14,869 bases of DNA from Chloroflexota bacterium (GTDB lineage: Bacteria > Chloroflexota > Anaerolineae > B4-G1 > SLSP01). Shown one piece after another: positions 1 to 7,032 of the stretch. A program made the position numbers and the translations under genes. The notes beneath the pieces are model-generated. The model saw only the letters and a program-made list of their open reading frames with translations. It did no database searches and was not told the DNA's origin. The stretch spans positions 1-14,869 of the forward strand of contig JAKJAB010000056.1 of NCBI GenBank assembly GCA_022707725.1. Direction: 5' to 3'. The number at the start of each line of letters is the position of its first letter. Position 1 is the first letter of the stretch.

Positions 1-1718
1 AGTCGCAATCGCTTTGGCAAGAGGCGGAGACGTTGCGTGAGGCGGCGCTGGCGCTCACGAGCGCCCTGGATCACGATGAGGTGATGGATCGCATTCTGGC
101 TCAATTGCAGCAAGTCGTGCCCTACGATACAGCCTCTGTTCAACTACTGCGCGAGGATCCGGCTGCGGGAAAGCAGTGGCTAGAGATTGTCGGTGGACGT
201 GGGTTCACCAATTGGGAGCAGATTTTCGGCGTCACATTTGACCTCGTAGCAACGGACAATCCAAACTATGAAGTGATACGCTCGCGGGCGCCGTTTATTG
301 TGAACGATGGACCGGCAGCGTATGCAGGTTTTCACCAGTCGCCCCACGCTGAGGCCGGGATCCGTTCCTGGCTCGGTGCGCCGATGTTCGTGGGTGACCG
401 GTTGATTGGGATGATCACGCTGGATAAGACGGAGCCGGGGTTTTACACCCCAGAACATGCTCGGCTGGCCGAGGCGTTTGCAGCTCAAGCCGCTATTGCC
501 ATCGAGAATGCGCGCCTGTATCAAGCGCAACGCGATCACGCTGGGCAGTTGGAAGCGCAGAACCTGGAACTGCGCAAACTCACGCTGGCGATTGAGCAAA
601 GTGGCAGCATCATCGAGATTACGGACACTGACGGCTTGATTCAATACGTCAACCCCCGTTTCGAGGAAGTCACCGGTTATACGGCGCGTGAAATGCTTGG
701 GCACGATCATCGCTGTCTACATTCTGGCGAGCAGGACGCTGACTTCTATCGGATTTTGTGGGCGACCATCGTCAGCGGACAGATCTGGCGCGGCGAGTTC
801 CGCAACAAGCGCAAAGACGGCACGTTGTACTGGGAATCGGCCACTATTGCGCCGGTACAAGACGCCGCCGGACAGATCACCAATTACATCGCCGTCAAGG
901 AAGACATCACCGCGCGCAAAGAGGCTGAAGAGGCCCTGCGCCGTAACGCCGAACAATTGGCCGCGCAAAACGTCGAATTGGACGCCTTTGCACACACCGT
1001 CGCCCACGACCTCAAAAATCCGCTCGGCCTGGTGATCGGCTATGCTCGTTTCATGGAAATGGCGCATGATACGTTATCCGCTGACGAAATGCATCTTTCT
1101 ATCAAGACGATGCTGCGTTCCAGCGAGAAGCTCGAGATCATTATCAAAGAACTGCTGTTGTTGGCGAGCGTGCGTAAAGAGGCGGTCGAGTCCGTTCCTC
1201 TGGCTATGGGGGAAATCTTGCAGGAGGCATACGCTCGATTCGAGTTGATTATTCGGGAGACCGGAGCACACGTCAGCCTCCCCGATCCTGCCGCGTGGCC
1301 TGTCGCACTCGGCCACGCGCCGTGGGTGGAAGAAGTGTGGGCCAACTACATCAGCAACGCGCTCAAGTACGGCGGACGTCCCCAAGAGGGTATCCCGCCG
1401 CACGTCGAACTGGGCTATACGATACCTGAAGCTGGAAGCTCGAAACCTGATTCAGCAACCAGCAACCAGCAACCAGCAACCAGTATCCAGTTCTGGGTAC
1501 GCGACAACGGCCTGGGTCTGACGCTCGAAGCGCAGGCTAAGTTGTTTGCGCCATTCACCCGTCTGGAACAGGTGCGCGCGCAGGGCCACGGGCTGGGACT
1601 GTCTATTGTACGCCGCATCGTCGAAAAACTCGGCGGTGAGGTGGGCGTCGTCAGCGCGCCCGGCGAGGGCAGTTGCTTCTACTTCACTTTGCCCCGGGAC
1701 ATGAATTGTGATTCATGA
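1..1718 (+). CDS. GAF-PAS sensor histidine kinase, 5' end outside window
   Basis: This is the C-terminal part of a cytoplasmic sensor kinase that autophosphorylates on His and passes the phosphate to an unseen response regulator. The frame is open from base 3 and reads coiled-coil-like sequence before a possible TTG at 33, so the true start lies upstream. Domains in order are a GAF domain (about 60-520), a PAS/PAC domain (about 590-900), HisKA with the H-box HDLKNPL (phospho-acceptor His codon 1005-1007), and HATPase_c with the N-box NYISNALKYGG (near 1344), the G1 box DNGLGL (from 1503) and the G2 box GHGLGLSIV. No membrane segment is visible in this part. Between the N and G1 boxes sits a Ser/Gln/Pro-rich stretch encoded by a heptamer repeat. 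No response regulator is adjacent in the window, and the ligand is unknown. Confidence 0.93.
   Translation, partial: SQSLWQEAETLREAALALTSALDHDEVMDRILAQLQQVVPYDTASVQLLREDPAAGKQWLEIVGGRGFTNWEQIFGVTFDLVATDNPNYEVIRSRAPFIVNDGPAAYAGFHQSPHAEAGIRSWLGAPMFVGDRLIGMITLDKTEPGFYTPEHARLAEAFAAQAAIAIENARLYQAQRDHAGQLEAQNLELRKLTLAIEQSGSIIEITDTDGLIQYVNPRFEEVTGYTAREMLGHDHRCLHSGEQDADFYRILWATIVSGQIWRGEFRNKRKDGTLYWESATIAPVQDAAGQITNYIAVKEDITARKEAEEALRRNAEQLAAQNVELDAFAHTVAHDLKNPLGLVIGYARFMEMAHDTLSADEMHLSIKTMLRSSEKLEIIIKELLLLASVRKEAVESVPLAMGEILQEAYARFELIIRETGAHVSLPDPAAWPVALGHAPWVEEVWANYISNALKYGGRPQEGIPPHVELGYTIPEAGSSKPDSATSNQQPATSIQFWVRDNGLGLTLEAQAKLFAPFTRLEQVRAQGHGLGLSIVRRIVEKLGGEVGVVSAPGEGSCFYFTLPRDMNCDS
1426..1490 (+). 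repeat. In-frame heptamer repeat array inside the kinase gene
   Basis: Nine 7-base units run in register: ctgaagc, tggaagc, tcgaaac, ctgattc, four exact copies of agcaacc, then agtatcc and a trailing ag. Three units make 21 bases, so the array keeps the reading frame and encodes a low-complexity linker containing two copies of ATSNQQP-like sequence. Related units recur between the kinase and the next gene. Confidence 0.9.
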
Positions 1719-1728
1719 TTTACCTCTA

Positions 1729-1756
1729 TTGCCCTCGTTGTATTCACGGTTACACT
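1729..1756 (+). promoter_or_regulatory. Possible promoter for the glycyl radical enzyme
   Basis: A -35-like TTGCCC (1729-1734) and a -10-like TACACT (1751-1756) are separated by 16 bases in the 120-base gap after the kinase. The match is moderate and was made by eye. Confidence 0.3.
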
Positions 1757-1786
1757 ATGCGATGTTGCTAAAGCAGCTATAACTCG

Positions 1787-1813
1787 AGCACCCAGCAACC
1801 AGCATCCAGCATT
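1787..1813 (+). repeat. Leader heptamer repeat (agcaacc/agcatcc family)
   Basis: Three degenerate units (cccagca, accagca, tccagca) of the same family as the array inside the kinase gene. The block ends 11 bases before the AGGAGG of the glycyl radical enzyme. Confidence 0.75.
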
Positions 1814-1838
1814 ATCGTGTTCGCAGGAGGATTATACC

Positions 1839-4130
1839 GTGACGCAGATGAAAAATTTGACGTATCAATTGCGCATCGAGCAGTTGCGCGCGACCAAGTT
1901 GGCGCAGACGCAGGAGAAGCAGGCGCTCATCGGCTCGATGGACCACGACGACTGGGCGCTCATCCTGCCGCCGCCCGACCGCCGCAAGATCGTGCGGACG
2001 ATGAGCACGTCGGGTATGCCGATCACCGATTGCCTCATCGAAGGCTACGAGCCACAGGAGACGCATCCTGAAGGCGACTTTTTCGGCCCGAAAGCCGTGG
2101 GCGCGAACTACCGGGCGCTCCTCGAAGCGCACCCGGTCTACATCGACCCCGTCAGCTCGCTGGCGGGCGGGTATATGGTGAACTTCTCGTCGTACCGCAA
2201 GCGCGGCTGGAACCCCGACATCGCAGTGGGCAAGCTGCGACCTGACCTGGCGGAGGCGATTGCGCTATACCAATTGCAGCCCGGCATCGGCGCAGGACAG
2301 CATTTTTGTCAGCAATTGCAGATCGGCCTGGAGTTGGGATGGGGCGGCTTGCTCGACAAGATTCGGCGTTATCGGGACGCCAACCTCGCGTCATCGGAGG
2401 CGCTCACGCCCGAAGATGCGCGCTTCTCGCCGGTTACGTCTGCGGATATGGCCGATTTCTACAGCGGCCTCGAGGATATCGTCCTGGGGACGCAGAACTG
2501 GATTCGCCGTCATGCCGAAACTGCACGCGTGATGGCGGACGCGGAGCCTGACGCCGCGCGGCGGCAAAATCTGTCCGAAATCGCCGCGGTGAACGAACGG
2601 CTGGTCACAGAACCGCCCGCCACCTTCCGCGAGGCGTGCCAATGGATATTGTGGTACCAGATGCTGGCGCGGATGTACAACGGCAGCGGCTCTCTGGGAC
2701 GGTTGGACGTGCTGCTTACGCCGTACTACGAGCGCGAGGTCGCGTCGGGCGCTCTGACCGACGAGGAAGCCATTTTTCATGTCGCCTGCCTGCTGCTGCG
2801 CGACACGGCTTACTTGCAACTCGGCGGGCCGGACGCTGCCGGGAATGATGTCACCAATGCAGTCTCGTACATTGTGCTGGAAGCGGCGCACCGCCTGAAA
2901 ATCCCGGCGAACGTCGGCGTCTGCGTGGGCGATCAGGTGGACCCCGGCTTGCTTCGGCGCGGCGTCGAAGTGCTGTTCGCCGACAAAACCGGTGTGCCGA
3001 AGTTTCTCGGCGTCGAGCGCACCGCTGAGGGCTTTGCGCGCAACGGCTTCGACATCGCGCTGGGGCGTGAGCGCGCCTACTCCGGCTGCCACTGGTCGGC
3101 GATTCCAGGCCGCGAGTACACGCTCAACGACTGCGTCAAGATCAACTTCGCCGCCGTCTTCGAGGTGACCTGGAAAGAGATGTTCGCCGACCCGACTGTA
3201 CCGCCGAGCGTCGCCAACCTGTGGGCGCGCTTCACGGAACATCTGAGACGCGGCATCCGGACGATTGCGGCGAGCCTCGACTTCCACCTGGAATATATGC
3301 ACCGCGTTTTCCCGGAACTGGTGCTGGATTTGCTCTGCTACGGCCCTATCGAGCGCGGCCTGGACGCTTCGCACGGCGGCGTCGAATTCTACAACCTGTG
3401 CCTCGATGGCGCCGCGTTGGCGACGGTCGCCGACTCGTTCGCGGCGTTGGAGCAGCGCGTCGAGCGGGAAGGGCGGCTAACCTGGGACGACATCGCCAGC
3501 TACATCGAAACCGACTGGGCCGGCCCCGCCGGTGAGCGCGCCCGGTTGATGCTGCGCAACATCCCACGTTACGGCAGCGGCGGTTCCCGCGCCGACGAGT
3601 GGGCCGTGCGCGTCAACCAGACGTTCACCGATCTGGTCAAAGAAGCGCCCACGCCGGATGGCTTCAATCTTATCCCTGGTCTGTTCTCCTGGGCGAACAC
3701 GATCCCGATGGGCAAGTCTGTTGGGGCGACGCCGAACGGGCGTCACGCTGGCGCGCCGATCTCCCACGGCGCGAATCCCGATCCCGGCTACCGCAAGGAT
3801 GGCGCGCCCACAGCGATGGCGACGGCGATTGCGTCCGTGCAGCCTGGCTTCGGCAACACCGCGCCGATGCAGATGGAACTCGACCCTATGCTTTCCAAAG
3901 ACGAGGGCGGCATCGACAACGTCGCTATGCTCATCAAAACACACTTCGACCTGGGCGGCACGCAGATCAACCTGAACATTATGGATGCGGAGAAAGTGCT
4001 CGAAGCGCACAAAGACCCGAGCCAGTACCCGGATTTGGTCGTGCGGGTGACCGGCTTCAGCGCGTACTTTGCCAGCCTGTCGCCGGAGTTCCGGCAGTTG
4101 GTGGTGGACCGTATCATCGCGGAGGGGTAG
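1839..4130 (+). CDS. Glycyl radical enzyme, pyruvate formate-lyase superfamily, substrate unassigned
   Basis: A 763-residue glycyl radical enzyme, a usual length for this oxygen-sensitive cytoplasmic superfamily. The GTG start at 1839 is chosen because AGGAGG (1825-1830) sits 8 bases upstream; an in-frame ATG at 1848 is too far away. The PFL-like domain holds the thiyl Cys417 in YSGCHWSAIPGREY. The C-terminal domain has the family signature GATPNGRHAGAP and the radical site RVTGFSAYF with Gly739, 25 residues from the end. In diol dehydratases, C-N and C-S lyases of this family the loop reads GCVEP, with Glu two after Cys; here that residue is Trp. Pyruvate formate-lyase itself has two adjacent Cys, which are also absent. 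Family membership is firm but the reaction is not predictable. The radical-SAM activase it needs is not in the window. Confidence 0.92.
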   Translation: MTQMKNLTYQLRIEQLRATKLAQTQEKQALIGSMDHDDWALILPPPDRRKIVRTMSTSGMPITDCLIEGYEPQETHPEGDFFGPKAVGANYRALLEAHPVYIDPVSSLAGGYMVNFSSYRKRGWNPDIAVGKLRPDLAEAIALYQLQPGIGAGQHFCQQLQIGLELGWGGLLDKIRRYRDANLASSEALTPEDARFSPVTSADMADFYSGLEDIVLGTQNWIRRHAETARVMADAEPDAARRQNLSEIAAVNERLVTEPPATFREACQWILWYQMLARMYNGSGSLGRLDVLLTPYYEREVASGALTDEEAIFHVACLLLRDTAYLQLGGPDAAGNDVTNAVSYIVLEAAHRLKIPANVGVCVGDQVDPGLLRRGVEVLFADKTGVPKFLGVERTAEGFARNGFDIALGRERAYSGCHWSAIPGREYTLNDCVKINFAAVFEVTWKEMFADPTVPPSVANLWARFTEHLRRGIRTIAASLDFHLEYMHRVFPELVLDLLCYGPIERGLDASHGGVEFYNLCLDGAALATVADSFAALEQRVEREGRLTWDDIASYIETDWAGPAGERARLMLRNIPRYGSGGSRADEWAVRVNQTFTDLVKEAPTPDGFNLIPGLFSWANTIPMGKSVGATPNGRHAGAPISHGANPDPGYRKDGAPTAMATAIASVQPGFGNTAPMQMELDPMLSKDEGGIDNVAMLIKTHFDLGGTQINLNIMDAEKVLEAHKDPSQYPDLVVRVTGFSAYFASLSPEFRQLVVDRIIAEG

Positions 4131-4174
4131 AAAAGGTTCCGGTACGGATTTATGGCCTATCCTGCGCTTTCGAC

Positions 4175-4180
4175 TATAAT
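4175..4180 (+). promoter_or_regulatory. Possible -10 box ahead of the DUF3592-zwf operon
   Basis: A perfect TATAAT lies in the 107-base gap after the glycyl radical enzyme. The -35 is poor: TTATGG at 4150-4155 would give a 19-base spacer. A transcript from here would carry the octamer repeat in its leader. Confidence 0.4.
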
Positions 4181-4190
4181 AAGCGTTGTG

Positions 4191-4224
4191 ACCATTCACC
4201 CATTCGCCCATTCGCTTATTCGCC
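4191..4224 (+). repeat. Octamer repeat in leader of the DUF3592 gene
   Basis: Units accattc, acccattc, gcccattc and gcttattc followed by gcc give an 8-base period (first unit 7). The block ends two bases before AAGGAG at 4227-4232. Confidence 0.8.
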
Positions 4225-4237
4225 GCAAGGAGTGCCT

Positions 4238-4774
4238 ATGCTCATTGTCTTTCTCGTTCTTCTGACTTTGGCTTTGCCGCTCTTCCTCTACGGGACGTTC
4301 TACGTGGCGCGGGGGATTTTGCACGGGCTGCGCAGCGATAGGTGGCGTGAAACTCCTGGGGTGATTCAATTCTCCAAAGTCGAACGCTATTACCGGGGTA
4401 AAGACCTCGCAAAAGAGATGCTGCTCCTCTCCTATCATTACACCGTCGATGGCGAGGTGCGCGAGGCAACTCGTGTGTCGTTCGACAATTTTGCGTGGTT
4501 CTTTGGCGATCTGAAAAAACTGGAAGCGCAATACCCGCAGGGCCAGGAAGTGACCGTTTACTACGATCCCCTGGCGCCGGAGAACGCCGTGCTCGAAAAA
4601 GGGATGGCTCGCATGGACATCGTCCTGTTGTGCGCCTTGGCGTTGATCGATGCCGGCATATTGCTAATCTGGATCCGGCTGTCGACGGTGTTGGTCATCC
4701 TTGGCCTGGCGCTGATCATTTTCTTGGTATTCTTGTTCCGTGAATTGAAGCAACGTGACGTTTCAACGTGCTAG
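4238..4774 (+). CDS. DUF3592-like membrane protein
   Basis: A 178-residue protein starting at ATG 4238, with AAGGAG (4227-4232) five bases upstream. The N-terminus (residues 2-24) is a hydrophobic membrane segment. A soluble middle of about 100 residues has the pattern of the DUF3592 family: a Tyr-rich SYHYTVDGE strand, then a QEVTVYYDPLAPENAVLE segment. Two more hydrophobic segments follow at about 126-168, and the protein ends in a short charged tail. The family has no established biochemical role that I can name. The gene ends 24 bases before zwf and is probably co-transcribed with it. Its last codons and stop lie inside an octamer repeat, so the C-terminal tail RDVSTC may be repeat-derived. 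Confidence 0.8.
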   Translation: MLIVFLVLLTLALPLFLYGTFYVARGILHGLRSDRWRETPGVIQFSKVERYYRGKDLAKEMLLLSYHYTVDGEVREATRVSFDNFAWFFGDLKKLEAQYPQGQEVTVYYDPLAPENAVLEKGMARMDIVLLCALALIDAGILLIWIRLSTVLVILGLALIIFLVFLFRELKQRDVSTC

Positions 4775-4790
4775 CGTTCCAACATTTTGA
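4759..4790 (+). repeat. Octamer repeat spanning a stop codon and reaching the zwf SD
   Basis: Four 8-base units in register: cgtttcaa, cgtgctag, cgttccaa, cattttga. The block covers the last codons and TAG stop (4772-4774) of the upstream gene and runs into GAGGAG (4789-4794), the Shine-Dalgarno site of zwf. Confidence 0.7.
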
Positions 4791-4798
4791 GGAGTGCA

Positions 4799-6247
4799 AT
4801 GGCGACTAAACCTGAACCGGCAGTGATTGTAATTTTCGGCGCGTCCGGCGATCTGGCGCGGCGCAAGCTCGGCCCGGCGCTGCACAGTTTGACCTGCGCT
4901 GGGTTGCTCCCCGCACAGACGCAGATCGTCGGTGTGGCGCGCTCGTCCCTTTCAGATGCGATGTTCCACGAGCAGATTTATGCGGGCGTACAAACTTACT
5001 CGTGTTATGATGAGGGCGAGTGTTCGATGTGGGAGAATTCCAAGCAGCATTATACCTACCTCTCCGGCGATTACGACGATCCCGAAACGTACTACCGCCT
5101 CGTACAGCATCTTACGCAGCTTGAGGAGCGGTCTGGCGCGCCGGGCAACCACCTCTTCTATCTTTCGACGCCGCCCTTTCTCTACCCCGTCATCGTGGAA
5201 CAATTGCACCGCGCCGGTCTCAACCGTCAGGAGCGTGGGTGGACGCGTATCATCATCGAGAAACCTTTCGGACATGACCTCGCCAGCGCCCAGGAACTCA
5301 ACGCGCAAATCCACGCCGCCTTCGACGAGCCGCAGATCTACCGCATCGATCACTACCTGGGCAAGGAAACCGTGCAGAACATCCTGACGTTCCGCTTTGC
5401 CAACGCCATTTTCGAGCCGCTGTGGAATCGTAACTACGTTGCCCACGTGCAGATTACCGTGGCAGAGCCGGATTTGGTGGGACAGCGAGTCGGCTATTAC
5501 GATCGAGCCGGCGTGCTGCGCGACATGTTCCAGAATCATCTGATGCAATTGCTGACGCTCGTGGCCATGGAACCGCCCTTCGCCTTCGATGCACGGGCGT
5601 TGCGTGACGAGAAGGTCAAAGTCCTCCATGCCGTGCGCGCACTGCACCCAGATGACCTGGTGCTGGGACAGTATGACGGTTATCAGAACGAGGACGGCGT
5701 TGCCCAGGCCTCACAGACGCCGACTTTTGCGGCGCTGCGTCTCTTCATCGACAACTGGCGCTGGCAGGGTGTCCCGTTCTATTTGCGTTCTGGCAAGGGT
5801 CTGCCTCACAAGCTGACCGAGATCACCATCGAGTTCAAACGTGTGCCGCACCTGCTCTTCCCGGAGAACGTCGATCTGACACCTAACCACCTCTCCCTGT
5901 GCATTCAGCCCGACGAGGCCATCCACCTGAATTTTGCGACCAAGATGCCCGGCGCGGGGATGCGTGTCGAACCGGTGGATATGAAATTCCTCTACGGCAA
6001 GCACTTTGGCAAGACTGCCCTGCTCGAGGCTTACGAGCGCTTGCTGCTCGATGCGTTGCAAGGTGACGCCTCGCTCTTCATCCGGGCCGATGAAATCGAA
6101 CTGGCGTGGGGTCTCATCGACCCGCTCACGGAAGCCAGGCAGCCCGCCTTGTATCCCGTGGGCAGTTGGGGGCCGCCGGACGCTGCGGCTCTTATCGCGC
6201 CAGAACAGAGCGTCTGGCATATAGGCTGCGTTGCCTCCAACGAGTAA
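4799..6247 (+). CDS. zwf: Glucose-6-phosphate 1-dehydrogenase
   Basis: This enzyme oxidises glucose 6-phosphate to 6-phosphogluconolactone with NAD(P)+ and opens the oxidative pentose phosphate pathway. The product has 482 residues, normal for the family. The nucleotide-binding motif GASGDL (residues 14-19) is followed by EKPFGHDL and the substrate/catalytic motif DHYLGKE, with His185 and Lys189. ATG 4799 is chosen because GAGGAG (4789-4794) precedes it by four bases; a TTG at 4787 in the same frame would overlap that site. It sits between two small membrane-protein genes, 24 bases after one and 7 before the other. No lactonase, 6-phosphogluconate dehydrogenase or opcA gene is present nearby. 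Confidence 0.97.
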   Translation: MATKPEPAVIVIFGASGDLARRKLGPALHSLTCAGLLPAQTQIVGVARSSLSDAMFHEQIYAGVQTYSCYDEGECSMWENSKQHYTYLSGDYDDPETYYRLVQHLTQLEERSGAPGNHLFYLSTPPFLYPVIVEQLHRAGLNRQERGWTRIIIEKPFGHDLASAQELNAQIHAAFDEPQIYRIDHYLGKETVQNILTFRFANAIFEPLWNRNYVAHVQITVAEPDLVGQRVGYYDRAGVLRDMFQNHLMQLLTLVAMEPPFAFDARALRDEKVKVLHAVRALHPDDLVLGQYDGYQNEDGVAQASQTPTFAALRLFIDNWRWQGVPFYLRSGKGLPHKLTEITIEFKRVPHLLFPENVDLTPNHLSLCIQPDEAIHLNFATKMPGAGMRVEPVDMKFLYGKHFGKTALLEAYERLLLDALQGDASLFIRADEIELAWGLIDPLTEARQPALYPVGSWGPPDAAALIAPEQSVWHIGCVASNE

Positions 6248-6254
6248 ATAATCT

Positions 6255-6938
6255 ATGGCGATCAACATTTTCATATTCCTGTTCGTCGCGTTTATATGGG
6301 GCTTACTCTATGCTTTCCCTTTGCGTCGGGCGACGACGCGGGTAGATTTCAAGCCGCTGCGCTATTTCTTGATTGCCTGTGGCCTGATGTTCTTGGGGAA
6401 CGCCGTTTTGGCAGGACTCGGCGCACGCAGCTTGTGGGCGGTCGCCATCTCGCCGCCTGTGACGTCGATGGGAGCGTTTGGGGATGTCGCGGATAACGAA
6501 CCGGTGCTCCTTGACGGCATCGTGAGCATCGACAATCCCATCGTGCTTTCGAACTACGTGGCCTACACCGCTTGCGACGAAGACACGTGCCAACTTGGTT
6601 ACATACCAGAGAACCTGCGCATCACGCTCGACGACGGCGACGTGATCCTCCGCAACAGCGACTTTCAGGCCTCGGCCTGGCCGGCTGCCAACAACCCTCC
6701 CGAGCCATTCTATACCGCGAATTACCTCGCGCCCGGCGAACCGGTGATTGTCGCTGGTGGGAAGGAAGCGACCGGAACTGTGTGGGCCGAGATCGTCTAC
6801 GCGGGGACACACCGCGCGTTTGTTCGCCGGGCCAGACAACGCTTGATTATCCCTGTGACGTTGGTGCTCTTCAATCTGGCGGGCGCGGTCAGCGTCATCG
6901 TTTTGTCGTTACGTCGCTGGCGCACATTGACGTCATAA
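6255..6938 (+). CDS. Unrecognised three-segment membrane protein
   Basis: I do not recognise a family with certainty. The 227-residue product has hydrophobic segments at about 2-22, 36-58 and 201-221, with a soluble middle of about 140 residues. The middle contains a short strand-rich pattern (EPVLLDGIVSIDNPIVLSNYVAY, given here only as its key region near residues 80-103), a Cys-rich stretch (CDEDTC) and an APGEPVIVAGG strand. The layout loosely recalls GIDE-type membrane proteins with a small beta domain, but this is only a resemblance. The start ATG 6255 lies seven bases after the zwf stop and has no clear Shine-Dalgarno site, which suggests translational coupling. A role linked to zwf is not shown. 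Confidence 0.75.
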   Translation: MAINIFIFLFVAFIWGLLYAFPLRRATTRVDFKPLRYFLIACGLMFLGNAVLAGLGARSLWAVAISPPVTSMGAFGDVADNEPVLLDGIVSIDNPIVLSNYVAYTACDEDTCQLGYIPENLRITLDDGDVILRNSDFQASAWPAANNPPEPFYTANYLAPGEPVIVAGGKEATGTVWAEIVYAGTHRAFVRRARQRLIIPVTLVLFNLAGAVSVIVLSLRRWRTLTS

Positions 6939-6962
6939 CCCGGCAAATTACCTGTCCATTCA

Positions 6963-6983
6963 TTGACCTTTGACTACCTGACT
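6963..6983 (+). repeat. Degenerate heptamers upstream of fumC
   Basis: Three imperfect units, ttgacct, ttgacta and cctgact, lie in the 94-base gap before fumC. The match is weak and could be chance. No convincing promoter was found in this gap. Confidence 0.35.
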
Positions 6984-7032
6984 GACGGGCGCGGCAAGAT
7001 TGCCATTTTGACTTCATAGGAGCTGATAATCG

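Noticed and set aside
1426..1490. CRISPR array
   Set aside because: The units are 7 bases and directly tandem without spacers, and there are no cas genes.
1700..1717. 7-bp palindrome catgaat/attcatg over the kinase stop codon, as a terminator
   Set aside because: The stem is AT-rich and no T tract follows; it is more likely a coincidence of the coding end.
2391..3374. Long open frame (327 codons) on the minus strand inside the glycyl radical enzyme gene
   Set aside because: It is antisense to a well-supported gene, its translation is Arg/Ala/Val-rich with no recognisable motif, and it has no proper start region.
3599..4237. Upstream extension of the DUF3592 gene through the glycyl radical enzyme in another frame
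   Set aside because: The extra sequence is out of frame with a conserved catalytic domain, and the SD at 4227-4232 fixes the start at 4238.
4787..4798. TTG at 4787 as the zwf start
   Set aside because: It overlaps the SD that serves ATG 4799 and adds only four unconserved residues.
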